Both the position numbers and the translations under genes were made by a program. A DNA stretch of 10,644 nucleotides from CAZAQK01 sp050249355 (GTDB taxonomy: Bacteria > Pseudomonadota > Alphaproteobacteria > Rickettsiales > SXRF01), in contig JBFWQQ010000063.1 of NCBI GenBank assembly GCA_050249355.1, positions 1 to 10,644 of the forward strand, written 5' to 3'. Below are positions 1-6,100 of the stretch, piece after piece; the stretch's first letter is position 1, and each line of letters begins with the position of its first letter. The notes below the pieces were generated by a model. It did not search any database and was not told the origin of the DNA. It saw nothing but the letters and a program-made list of their open reading frames with translations.

Positions 1-441
1 CAGCATCTCAACACCATCCTGAAAAACGAACTGACCGGAATCAACCAGTATTTCCTGCATGCGCGTATGCTCAAGCATATGGGCTTCATGAAGCTGGCGG
101 ATTATGAGTACAAGGAATCCATTGATGAAATGAAACATGCTGATCTGATCGTGGATCGTATCTTGTTTCTTGAAGGCCTGCCAAACCTGCAGGATCTGGG
201 TAAACTGTCAATTGGCGAGGATGTGAAAGAAATTCTGGAATGTGACCTGAAGCTGGAAGAGAGCGGACGTAAAGACTTGAAAGACGCTATTTTCTACTGC
301 GAGGAGCAGAAGGATTTTTCCAGCGCCGACATACTGCACAGCATTCTGGAAAGCGAAGAAGATCACATACTGTTCATCCGCACTCAGCTGAAAATGATAG
401 AAAGCATGGGGCTTTCCAGTTATCTGCAAACCCAGGTATAA
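1..441 (+). CDS. bfr: Bacterioferritin, 5' end outside the window
   Basis: This is the C-terminal 146 residues of bacterioferritin, the 24-subunit haem-containing iron storage shell of the cytoplasm; it oxidises Fe(II) and stores it as ferric mineral. The reading frame is open from base 1, and alignment by eye with E. coli Bfr suggests that about 8 N-terminal residues are missing. The di-iron ferroxidase ligands are all visible: Glu10, Glu43, His46, Glu86, Glu119 and His122 of the visible part, equivalent to E. coli Glu18, Glu51, His54, Glu94, Glu127 and His130. Met44, within DEMKHAD, is the haem-ligating methionine (E. coli Met52), so this is a true haem-binding bacterioferritin and not a plain ferritin or Dps. 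The block FLEGLPNLQDLGKL is characteristic of the family. The next gene starts 20 nt downstream. Any promoter or regulatory site lies outside the window. Confidence 0.96.
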   Translation, partial: QHLNTILKNELTGINQYFLHARMLKHMGFMKLADYEYKESIDEMKHADLIVDRILFLEGLPNLQDLGKLSIGEDVKEILECDLKLEESGRKDLKDAIFYCEEQKDFSSADILHSILESEEDHILFIRTQLKMIESMGLSSYLQTQV

Positions 442-461
442 TACCGTTGATAGGAGATCAT

Positions 462-1007
462 ATGATTCGTCGTTTCTTATTTACATTCATTGCTATGTTA
501 GGAGTATCACCCATGGCGCACGCCGCAGCTGAACCGGAAAACACCCTGTATATGACGCTTAAAACCGGCCGTGTGACCATTGAAATGCGCCCCGACCTGG
601 CACCGAACCATGTGGCGCGTATCAAAGAACTGACCCGCAAAGGCTTCTATGACGGGCTTACATTCCATCGCGTGATCGAGGGGTTCATGGCACAGACCGG
701 TGACCCGAAAGGCGATGGTACCGGCGGTTCCGGCCAGAACATTAAAGCCGAATTCAACAAGGAACATCACGGGCGCGGCGCGGTTTCGATGGCGCGTGCA
801 GGTGATCCCAACAGCGCAGACAGCCAGTTCTTTATTGTGTTTTCGGATGCGCCGCATCTGGATGGCCAGTACACCTACTGGGGCAAGGTGACCGATGGCA
901 TGGAACATGTCGATCGTATCAAAAAGGGCGATGCATATGACAACGGTGCCGTGAAAAACCCCGATACCATCATCAAGATGCAGGTGGCTGCCGACGTTAA
1001 AGAATAA
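462..1007 (+). CDS. Exported cyclophilin-type peptidyl-prolyl cis-trans isomerase
   Basis: This is a cyclophilin that catalyses cis-trans isomerisation of X-Pro bonds and helps fold exported proteins. I chose the ATG at 462 because AGGAG (452-456) lies 5 nt upstream; a TTG at 447 would add five residues and has no such site. The 181-residue product begins with a Sec signal peptide (MIRRFLF, a hydrophobic core, then a cleavage region near AHA-A at 19-22), so it should act in the periplasm, like E. coli PpiA. Active-site residues are present: Arg70 in FHRVI, Phe75, Gln78, and the SQFF motif at 121-124. The tryptophan that binds cyclosporin in human cyclophilin A is His132 here, which predicts poor drug binding, as in other bacterial enzymes. 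It sits between bfr and queA and ends 2 nt before the queA start. PpiA and PpiB types are not easily told apart by eye, so I give no symbol. Confidence 0.93.
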   Translation: MIRRFLFTFIAMLGVSPMAHAAAEPENTLYMTLKTGRVTIEMRPDLAPNHVARIKELTRKGFYDGLTFHRVIEGFMAQTGDPKGDGTGGSGQNIKAEFNKEHHGRGAVSMARAGDPNSADSQFFIVFSDAPHLDGQYTYWGKVTDGMEHVDRIKKGDAYDNGAVKNPDTIIKMQVAADVKE

Positions 1008-1009
1008 CG

Positions 1010-2032
1010 TTGAAGACTAGCCTTTTTGATTTCTACCTTCCCGACGACCTGATCGCTGCGAGACCCGTTGATCCGCGTGACAGCGCGCGCATGCTTGTGG
1101 TGCAGGACGCGCTGCAGGACGCGTTAGTGCGTGACCTGCCGTCATTTCTGAGGGTCGGTGATATCATGGTGTTCAATGACACACGGGTGATACCGGCGCG
1201 ACTGTTCGGCAAGCGCGGCGAGGCGAGCATTGAAATATTGCTGCACAAGCAGATCAGAACTGATCACTGGCAATGTTTTGCGCGCCCGGCAAAAAAACTT
1301 AAAGCCGGTGATAGGGTGCATTTTGCCGCTGGTTTTGATGCCGAGGTCATAGAAAAACTTCCGGATGGGCAGGTGGTGTTATCTTTGCGTGCAGATGGGA
1401 ATGTCGCCGACATGCTGCAGCGCCACGGCCATATGCCGTTGCCACCCTACATACAACGCGCTGACGAGGTGGCGGACAAGACCTGTTACCAGACCGTCTA
1501 TGCTAAACACGAAGGATCAGTGGCCGCACCTACAGCCGGGCTACACTTTACCGAGGATCTGTTATCGGCAATTGATGCAGCCGGAGTAACCCGCGCGTAT
1601 GTGACCCTGCATGTGGGGGGCGGCACATTCCTGCCAGTTAAGGCCGCAGACACCGCAGACCATGTCATGCACAGCGAATGGGCCCACATCACGCCTGAAA
1701 CGGCAGTTGCCATCAATAAAGCTAAGCAGGCAGGCGGCAGGGTGATCGCCGTGGGCACGACGAGTTTACGTACGCTGGAATCGGCGGCGGATGAGAATGG
1801 TGTGGTACATGCCATTAGCAGGGAAACGGATATATTCATTACGCCCGGTTACCGCTTTAAGGCGGTAGATGTATTGTTGACCAATTTCCACCTGCCGAAA
1901 TCCACATTATTCATGCTGGTGAGTGCTTTTTCAGGTCTGGAGCGTATGAATTCAGCTTATGCCTATGCCATCGACCGGCGCTACCGGTTCTACTCCTATG
2001 GTGATGCATGCTTATTATGTAATTATTGCTAG
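1010..2032 (+). CDS. queA: S-adenosylmethionine:tRNA ribosyltransferase-isomerase
   Basis: QueA transfers and isomerises the ribose of S-adenosylmethionine onto preQ1 at tRNA position 34, giving epoxyqueuosine. It acts in the cytoplasm, one step after Tgt, which is encoded 1.2 kb downstream. The 340-residue length is normal. Family blocks appear in order: LPDDLIAARP and PRDSARMLV at the start, FNDTRVIPARLFG, PLPPYI, TVYAKHEGSVAAPTAGLHF, VTLHVGGGTFLPV, VGTTSLRTLES, LLTNFHLPKSTL and the terminal RYRFYSYGDA. The start must be the TTG at 1010, because the first in-frame ATG (1091) would remove the conserved N-terminus. No good ribosome-binding site precedes this TTG, and the stop of the isomerase gene is only 2 nt away, so translation is probably coupled. 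The C-terminal tail carries three cysteines (CLLCNYC), which is not typical for the family. Confidence 0.96.
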   Translation: MKTSLFDFYLPDDLIAARPVDPRDSARMLVVQDALQDALVRDLPSFLRVGDIMVFNDTRVIPARLFGKRGEASIEILLHKQIRTDHWQCFARPAKKLKAGDRVHFAAGFDAEVIEKLPDGQVVLSLRADGNVADMLQRHGHMPLPPYIQRADEVADKTCYQTVYAKHEGSVAAPTAGLHFTEDLLSAIDAAGVTRAYVTLHVGGGTFLPVKAADTADHVMHSEWAHITPETAVAINKAKQAGGRVIAVGTTSLRTLESAADENGVVHAISRETDIFITPGYRFKAVDVLLTNFHLPKSTLFMLVSAFSGLERMNSAYAYAIDRRYRFYSYGDACLLCNYC

Positions 2033-2084
2033 TAATATACTGGAGTCTATGATTTAGTTTAATTATCTGGTCGCTGATGGGGAT

Positions 2085-2777
2085 ATGAAAAAAGCTGGTT
2101 TTACACTCGTGGAACTATCCATAGTTCTGCTGATTATGGCGCTAGTTGTCGGCGGTGTTATGACAGGGCGGCTGCTGATCGAATCTGCAGAAACGCGCCA
2201 GCTCATGAAGCGGTATGAAGAGATCAACCTGTCCATAAAAGCATTCCAGCTGAAATACAATGCCATACCGGGAGACATGAACAATGCCACTACCATGTGG
2301 GGAGCAGTGGCAAGCCCTCCCGGGCAGACAGCGAATGGCAATGGTGATGGACTTGTGCTGGGTTGTGGCGATGAAACACGGCGTGCATTCGAACACCTTA
2401 CGCTCGCCGAGTTATATCCCGGTTCTTATAATCCGGATGGTGCTTCTCCAAGCGATGCTATTGGCGTTACATTTCCTGCCACCCCTTATGCGCTGCATGG
2501 TATCAGGGTCATTTCGAACACAGGGCTTACGGGGCCTTATATACGGTATAATTATAAGAACATTATTTCTTACGGGCAGGTTGGCGCCACCTGTCTAAAC
2601 ACCGCACCCACAATACATACGGACATAGAACTGTACGAAATAGACAGGAAGTTTGATGATGGAAAGCCTACCACGGGGCGTATCTTGGGTTGGGGATGTA
2701 TTGATTCATGGATTACCGCGTTTCCTAATTACACAGCAGCCGGCACCGCGTGTGCGGCCTGGTATCCTGTAGAGTAA
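2085..2777 (+). CDS. Type IV pilin-like protein with prepilin N-terminal methylation motif
   Basis: A 230-residue protein with a classic class III (type IV pilin / type II secretion pseudopilin) signal. It has a five-residue leader MKKAG, predicted cleavage before the Phe of FTLVELSIVLL, the conserved Glu at mature position 5, and a hydrophobic helix running to about residue 29. The remainder is a predicted periplasmic globular head with four cysteines (GCGDE, GATCLN, WGCID, TACAAW), which could form two disulfides. The pattern of a methylation helix, then RLLIESAETRQLMKRYEE, then KYNAIPGDM resembles the large pseudopilin-like proteins common in several alphaproteobacterial lineages. The gene starts 52 nt after queA behind a weak GATGGGGAT site. 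No prepilin peptidase, assembly ATPase or secretin gene is in the window, so it depends on machinery encoded elsewhere. Its role (pilus subunit, minor pilin or secretion pseudopilin) is not determined. Confidence 0.88.
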   Translation: MKKAGFTLVELSIVLLIMALVVGGVMTGRLLIESAETRQLMKRYEEINLSIKAFQLKYNAIPGDMNNATTMWGAVASPPGQTANGNGDGLVLGCGDETRRAFEHLTLAELYPGSYNPDGASPSDAIGVTFPATPYALHGIRVISNTGLTGPYIRYNYKNIISYGQVGATCLNTAPTIHTDIELYEIDRKFDDGKPTTGRILGWGCIDSWITAFPNYTAAGTACAAWYPVE

Positions 2778-2829
2778 TACCATTACGGCAATCCATTAAA
2801 AACCAATTCTATCCAGCATCTTATCAGGT

Positions 2830-2868
2830 GTGACGGCATAATGAGCGTGATGGTATGCAGGCTGTCAC
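2830..2868. repeat. Imperfect inverted repeat between the pilin-like gene and the small membrane protein gene
   Basis: TGACGGCATA (2831-2840) can pair with TATGC (2854-2858) and, after a 4-nt bulge, with TGTCA (2863-2867), with one G-T pair and an outer G-C pair. The loop is 13 nt. It lies just upstream of the proposed promoter of the small gene, so it could be an operator or simply chance. There is no T-run, so I do not call it a terminator. Confidence 0.25.
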
Positions 2869-2875
2869 GATGGCG

Positions 2876-2904
2876 TAGCAACGGCTTTACGCTTATGATA
2901 TAAT
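2876..2904 (+). promoter_or_regulatory. Likely sigma-70 type promoter of the small membrane protein gene
   Basis: A perfect -10 hexamer TATAAT lies at 2899-2904, about 28 nt upstream of the start codon. The best -35 at 17-bp spacing is TAGCAA (2876-2881), which matches only three of six consensus bases. The -10 box makes the call; the -35 is weak, so the promoter may need an activator or be modest in strength. Confidence 0.5.
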
Positions 2905-2932
2905 CAAGGCTGTAAGGGAGAGGAGGCTTATT

Positions 2933-3157
2933 ATGAATGATAAGACCGAAGACAAAAAAACTATAAATTACTGCTTCTGGGCCAAATTACTTGTTGCAAT
3001 TCCACTATATCCGATCGTGGCCGTGACAGCTGCGTTGCAGTTTCACGATGCGGTATCGCAGAGCATTGCGGCGGTGGTGGCCGTTATCGTGGTAACACTG
3101 ATAGCACGCTGGATCGACAACATACCGGCACTGAATAAAAAAGTTATTTCGAAGTAA
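2933..3157 (+). CDS. Small protein with two predicted membrane helices, unknown function
   Basis: A 74-residue protein that I do not recognise. A charged N-terminus (MNDKTEDKK) is followed by two hydrophobic stretches, roughly residues 17-36 (AKLLVAIPLYPIVAVTAALQ) and 44-61 (SIAAVVAVIVVTLIARW), and a basic C-terminus (NKKVISK). This predicts a hairpin in the inner membrane. The start is well supported: AGGAGG at 2921-2926 lies 6 nt before the ATG, and a TATAAT box lies upstream. It occupies the space between the pilin-like gene and tgt. Nothing in the sequence points to a partner or a reaction. The strong translation signal argues that it is a real gene and not a chance frame. Confidence 0.75.
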   Translation: MNDKTEDKKTINYCFWAKLLVAIPLYPIVAVTAALQFHDAVSQSIAAVVAVIVVTLIARWIDNIPALNKKVISK

Positions 3158-3196
3158 GCCACACGGTTGTGTTTTGACCCTGCATGGGTAATATAC

Positions 3197-3217
3197 CGGC
3201 GTTATTAAACAACGCCG
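3197..3217 (+). promoter_or_regulatory. Hairpin just upstream of the tgt start codon
   Basis: CGGCGTT (3197-3203) and AACGCCG (3211-3217) form a perfect 7-bp stem with a 7-nt loop ATTAAAC. The stem ends 6 nt before the tgt ATG, exactly where a ribosome-binding site would be, and no purine-rich site is visible there. It is not followed by a T-run, so it is not an intrinsic terminator. It does not show the features of a preQ1 class I riboswitch that I could recognise. A role in controlling tgt translation is inference only. Confidence 0.4.
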
Positions 3218-3223
3218 CTTGCC

Positions 3224-4345
3224 ATGCCTGTCACATTTTCCATTTTCCATACCGATGGAGCTGCCCGCGCAGGTGAACTACGTGTTGCACATGGCACCAT
3301 CCGCACACCCGCCTTCATGCCGGTGGGCACCGCAGGCACGGTAAAGGCCATGATGCCTGAATCGGTGGAGCAGACCGGAGCAGATATCATTCTTGGCAAT
3401 ACCTATCACCTGATGTTACGCCCGACCGCCGAACGTGTGGCGAAACTGGGCGGATTACATAACTTCATGCAGTGGAATAAGCCGATACTTACGGATTCTG
3501 GCGGGTTCCAGGTCATGTCGCTTTCCAAGCTACGTAAGATCAATGAGAACCATGTCACTTTCCAGTCGCATCTGGATGGCAGCACATATGAACTGAGCCC
3601 GGAACGCGCGATCGGGATACAGCACTTGTTGGGCAGTGACATCACCATGGTGCTGGACGAGTGTACACCTTTTCCGGCAACGGAGAAAGAGGCGGAAGAT
3701 TCCATGCGGCTTTCCATGCGCTGGGCGAAGCGCAGCAAGGACGCATTCAAGGAGCGTGATGACTATGCGTTGTTTGGCATTGTGCAGGGTGGCGTATATG
3801 CTCCACTGCGTGAGGAATCGTGCAAGGCGTTGCTGGATATCGGTTTCCATGGTTATGCTATTGGCGGGCTGGCCGTGGGTGAGGGGCAGGAACTGATGCT
3901 CTCTACGCTGGATGTCACCATGCCGCACCTGCCGCAGGATAAACCGCGCTACCTGATGGGGTTGGGCAAGCCGGATGATATCATCCGGGCGGTGCAGCGC
4001 GGGGTCGATATGTTCGATTGCGTAATTCCCACGCGTGCAGGACGGTTTGCTAGGGCTTACACGAAGTGGGGCGAGTGGAACATGAAAAATGCACGCTTTG
4101 CAGAAGATGAAAAGCCATTGCAGGAAGGTTGCCCATGCCCATGCTGCCGCCGTTTCACCCGTGCCTACCTGAATCATTTGTTCAAATCCGATGAAATGCT
4201 TGGCCCGATGCTGCTGACGTGGCACAACCTGACATTCTACCAGCAACTGATGGCGGGCATACGTGAAGCGATCCGCCATGCGCGGCTGGATAGTTTTGCG
4301 CAGGAATTCCTTGGCACCTACCAGAGTGCGGAGCCGGAAGAGTGA
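3224..4345 (+). CDS. tgt: tRNA-guanine(34) transglycosylase
   Basis: Tgt exchanges guanine at wobble position 34 of Asp, Asn, His and Tyr tRNAs for preQ1, the committed tRNA step of queuosine synthesis, in the cytoplasm. The 373-residue length and all key residues fit. Asp91 in DSGGFQ is the general acid/base, Asp265 in DMFDCVIPTRAGR the nucleophile, and Asp145 in VLDEC with GIVQGG (185-190) binds the base. The zinc site is Cys303, Cys305, Cys308 and His334. Cys147 and Val218 (in GGLAVGE) match the bacterial, preQ1-using form and not the eukaryotic queuine form. The ATG at 3224 gives the standard N-terminus, though no clear ribosome-binding site precedes it and a hairpin lies there instead. 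QueA, encoded upstream, acts on the product. The gene overlaps the next one by 4 nt. Confidence 0.97.
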   Translation: MPVTFSIFHTDGAARAGELRVAHGTIRTPAFMPVGTAGTVKAMMPESVEQTGADIILGNTYHLMLRPTAERVAKLGGLHNFMQWNKPILTDSGGFQVMSLSKLRKINENHVTFQSHLDGSTYELSPERAIGIQHLLGSDITMVLDECTPFPATEKEAEDSMRLSMRWAKRSKDAFKERDDYALFGIVQGGVYAPLREESCKALLDIGFHGYAIGGLAVGEGQELMLSTLDVTMPHLPQDKPRYLMGLGKPDDIIRAVQRGVDMFDCVIPTRAGRFARAYTKWGEWNMKNARFAEDEKPLQEGCPCPCCRRFTRAYLNHLFKSDEMLGPMLLTWHNLTFYQQLMAGIREAIRHARLDSFAQEFLGTYQSAEPEE

Positions 4346-5427
4346 AACGTGCCGCGCTGCTGATATATTTTCTGGCGGCCTGCCTGCTATTGTATGCGTT
4401 TCAGTTAGCCACGCATTATATTGCGCCTTCGGCCGGTAAAAACCAGACAATGCGCGCAGAACTCGAGAGTTTCTCCATCGGGCCGGTGAATCTCTACAAC
4501 ATCGCTATCGAGTCGCAGTTGGCGCTCGATCCTCTTATGCCAGCCGACCTGACCACATTGCTGATGCAGAAGCCCCGCAATGTAAAAATCAAGAATATTG
4601 ATGTGACGTATGCAGATGGTAACGTTGCGCTACAGGATGTGGAGCTGGAATTTATCGATGCCAGGGAGAAAGGCATTTGGAGGGGGCGTTGGCGCTGTGA
4701 TTCGGTGGTGGCGGAGAAATTGCCCTATCTGGTGCCGGAAATGAAAGGAAGCGGCGAATTTACAGCATCGCACGATACCATCACATTGAACGGCAGACTG
4801 AATGATGCAGGCGATAAGCATGCGATCAGTTTTGCTACAGCTCTGGACCCGGCGGCGCCGGACAAGACACGCATAGAGCTGACCGCAGGCCACATGCCGT
4901 TTGAAGGCGGGATGATCCGGCTAAGCAAGGGAACAGTAGCGCTTGAAGGCGAACCAATGTTCGAGGGGGTTTTGCAACTGGAGAATATCCTGCTGGCCGT
5001 TCTTTTGAATGACCTGATGGAGGGAAATGTGAGTGCTACCGGAAGTGTGGCCGGTACGTTGCCGGTCTCTGTGCGACAGGATGGAACACTGGTGTTTGAT
5101 AAGGCGGTACTTGCAGCAGCACAGGGTGGCAGCATCGTGTTGCGGCCAGGTGCCATTCCAAAATCGAACGAACAGCTGGCACTAGTGAGCGATGTACTGG
5201 GAAATTTCTGGTATGATACACTGCAGATGCATATTTCCAGCGATGACAAGCAGGAGCTAAGTGCCAGTATGCATCTGCAAGGGCATAACCCGGATATGTA
5301 TGGCGGCCGCAAGATAAAATTAAACGTGCATTTGCGCGGTGATTTGGTAAGTTTGGTAAAGCATAGCGTATTCACGCTGACCGACCCGAAAAGTATTTTG
5401 CAAAAGGGAAAACATGAAGAACGTTAA
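4342..5427 (+). CDS. ydbH: Short YdbH-family (AsmA-like) intermembrane lipid transport protein
   Basis: A 361-residue relative of E. coli YdbH, an inner-membrane-anchored AsmA-like protein whose periplasmic beta-rich groove is thought to carry phospholipid to the outer membrane together with the lipoprotein YnbE. One N-terminal membrane helix (about residues 5-24) is followed by alternating beta-strand sequence. The C-terminal block (about 207-348) resembles the conserved YdbH C-terminus (Pfam DctA-YdbH): LLNDLMEGNVSATGSVAGTL, the glycine-rich strands after it, and HLQGHNPDMYGG. E. coli YdbH has about 880 residues, so this is less than half that length, yet it has its own start and anchor and no stop or frameshift is visible. 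GTG at 4342 overlaps the tgt stop (GTGA), and the gene overlaps the ynbE homologue by 14 nt, so expression is probably coupled. Family assignment rests on the C-terminus and on the two following genes. Confidence 0.85.
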   Translation: MKRAALLIYFLAACLLLYAFQLATHYIAPSAGKNQTMRAELESFSIGPVNLYNIAIESQLALDPLMPADLTTLLMQKPRNVKIKNIDVTYADGNVALQDVELEFIDAREKGIWRGRWRCDSVVAEKLPYLVPEMKGSGEFTASHDTITLNGRLNDAGDKHAISFATALDPAAPDKTRIELTAGHMPFEGGMIRLSKGTVALEGEPMFEGVLQLENILLAVLLNDLMEGNVSATGSVAGTLPVSVRQDGTLVFDKAVLAAAQGGSIVLRPGAIPKSNEQLALVSDVLGNFWYDTLQMHISSDDKQELSASMHLQGHNPDMYGGRKIKLNVHLRGDLVSLVKHSVFTLTDPKSILQKGKHEER

Positions 5428-5599
5428 ATGGATTACTGTACTGACCTTTGCCCTTATGGCCTGTACGCCCACTGTGCAGGTGCAGGCGCCCGACAAGCCG
5501 ATTGAGATCAACCTGAATGTCAACATTGAGCATAAGATCAAGGTTGAGATCGAAAAAGACGTAGAACAGGCCATTGCCAAAAATGGAGACATTTTCTGA
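5414..5599 (+). CDS. ynbE: YnbE-like outer membrane lipoprotein
   Basis: A 61-residue lipoprotein, the same length as E. coli YnbE. The signal peptide ends in a lipobox-like ALMAC, making Cys17 the lipidated residue. The mature part VQVQAPDKPIEINLNVNIEH, followed by a KVEIEKDVEQ segment and a terminal DIF, closely parallels the E. coli protein (PITINMNVKIEHEI, DKDVEEL, DLF). In E. coli YnbE adds beta strands to the C-terminal end of YdbH and can stack as multimers, completing the path to the outer membrane. Here it starts inside the 3' end of the ydbH homologue (14-nt overlap), and its stop overlaps the ydbL start, so the three genes form one translational unit. Confidence 0.92.
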   Translation: MKNVKWITVLTFALMACTPTVQVQAPDKPIEINLNVNIEHKIKVEIEKDVEQAIAKNGDIF

Positions 5600-5934
5600 T
5601 GAAACATTCTGCTAAACCCTTTGTGGCCAGCCTGCTGGCCGGATTGTTACTGATAATAGCCCCTGCGGCAGCCGTGACGCTGGATGACGCCCGCAGTCGT
5701 GGGCTGGTGGCCGAGAAGCTGGATGGCTATGTGGCAGCCATCAATAAATCGGCTGATGTCGCCAGTCTGGTAGAGGATATCAATGCCCGCCGTGCCGACG
5801 AATACACACGAATTGCCAAGCAAAACGGCCAGTCAGTGGCGGTTGTAGGCAAGCTGGCGGCTCCCAAGATCATAGGCGGGCTACCAAAAGGCGCGCTCTA
5901 CGAGGCAGAAAATGGTGCATGGGTGACGCGTTGA
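5599..5934 (+). CDS. ydbL: YdbL-like periplasmic protein (DUF1318)
   Basis: A 111-residue exported protein, matching the roughly 108 residues of E. coli YdbL. It has a signal peptide (MKHSAKPF, a hydrophobic core LLAGLLLIIAPAAA, cleavage near AAA-V). The mature start TLDDARSRGLVAEKLDGYVA, then the INARRADEYTRIAKQNG region and the ending GALYEAENGAWV, follow the family pattern (Pfam DUF1318). In E. coli YdbL modulates the YdbH-YnbE bridge and appears to limit excess YnbE stacking. The start ATG shares its first base with the stop of the ynbE homologue (TGATG), typical of reinitiation. It is the last gene of the rightward run; a tRNA promoter begins 3 nt after its stop. Confidence 0.92.
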   Translation: MKHSAKPFVASLLAGLLLIIAPAAAVTLDDARSRGLVAEKLDGYVAAINKSADVASLVEDINARRADEYTRIAKQNGQSVAVVGKLAAPKIIGGLPKGALYEAENGAWVTR

Positions 5935-5937
5935 TGG

Positions 5938-5965
5938 TTGACAAACCTGAATAAAACCGTATTGT
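5938..5965 (+). promoter_or_regulatory. Promoter of tRNA-Lys
   Basis: A consensus -35 TTGACA (5938-5943) is separated by 16 bp from TATTGT (5960-5965), a four-of-six match to the -10 consensus. Transcription would begin near 5972, giving a leader of about 45 nt before the mature tRNA at 6016. The position directly ahead of a stable RNA gene makes this the best-supported promoter in the window. Confidence 0.75.
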
Positions 5966-6015
5966 CCAAAACCAGTTTTTATTCTGTCCGGCGTTCAGCC
6001 TGAGGCAGAGCCAGG

Positions 6016-6091
6016 GATCCCGTAGCTCAGTCGGTAGAGCATCTGACTTTTAATCAGAGGGTCACAGGTTCAAATCCTGTCGGGATCACCA
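6016..6091 (+). tRNA. tRNA-Lys (anticodon UUU)
   Basis: A complete 76-nt cloverleaf can be folded by eye. Acceptor GATCCCG pairs with CGGGATC; the D stem is GCTC/GAGC; the anticodon stem is TCTGA/TCAGA with loop CTTTTAA (anticodon TTT); the variable loop is GGGTC; the T stem is ACAGG/CCTGT with loop TTCAAAT; discriminator A and an encoded CCA end the gene. All stems are perfectly paired. A UUU anticodon reads AAA and AAG lysine codons. It has its own promoter upstream and a T-run immediately downstream. Confidence 0.98.
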
Positions 6092-6092
6092 C

Positions 6093-6098
6093 TTTTTT
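6093..6098 (+). terminator. T-run after tRNA-Lys, likely termination site
   Basis: Six consecutive T residues begin one base after the encoded CCA, with the acceptor and T stems of the tRNA as the only upstream structure. Many short tRNA transcripts end this way. The stop codon of the opposing minus-strand gene lies 2 bp further on, so the T-run also marks the boundary between two convergent units. Confidence 0.45.
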
Positions 6099-6100
6099 CC

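Noticed and set aside
2774..2786. GTAAT-ACC-ATTAC hairpin at the end of the pilin-like gene
   Set aside because: An AT-rich 5-bp stem without a T-run; not a credible terminator.
3161..3175. ACAC-GGTT-GTGT followed by TTT as a terminator of the small membrane protein gene
   Set aside because: The stem is only 4 bp and the T-run is short and partly in the stem; too weak to annotate.
3530..4450. 306-residue minus-strand open frame over tgt
   Set aside because: It is a shadow of tgt, which has every catalytic and zinc residue; the antisense frame shows no recognisable domain.
4725..5375. 216-residue minus-strand open frame over the ydbH homologue
   Set aside because: It is antisense to a gene in a tightly coupled cluster, and its Ser/Pro/Cys-rich composition is typical of a shadow frame.
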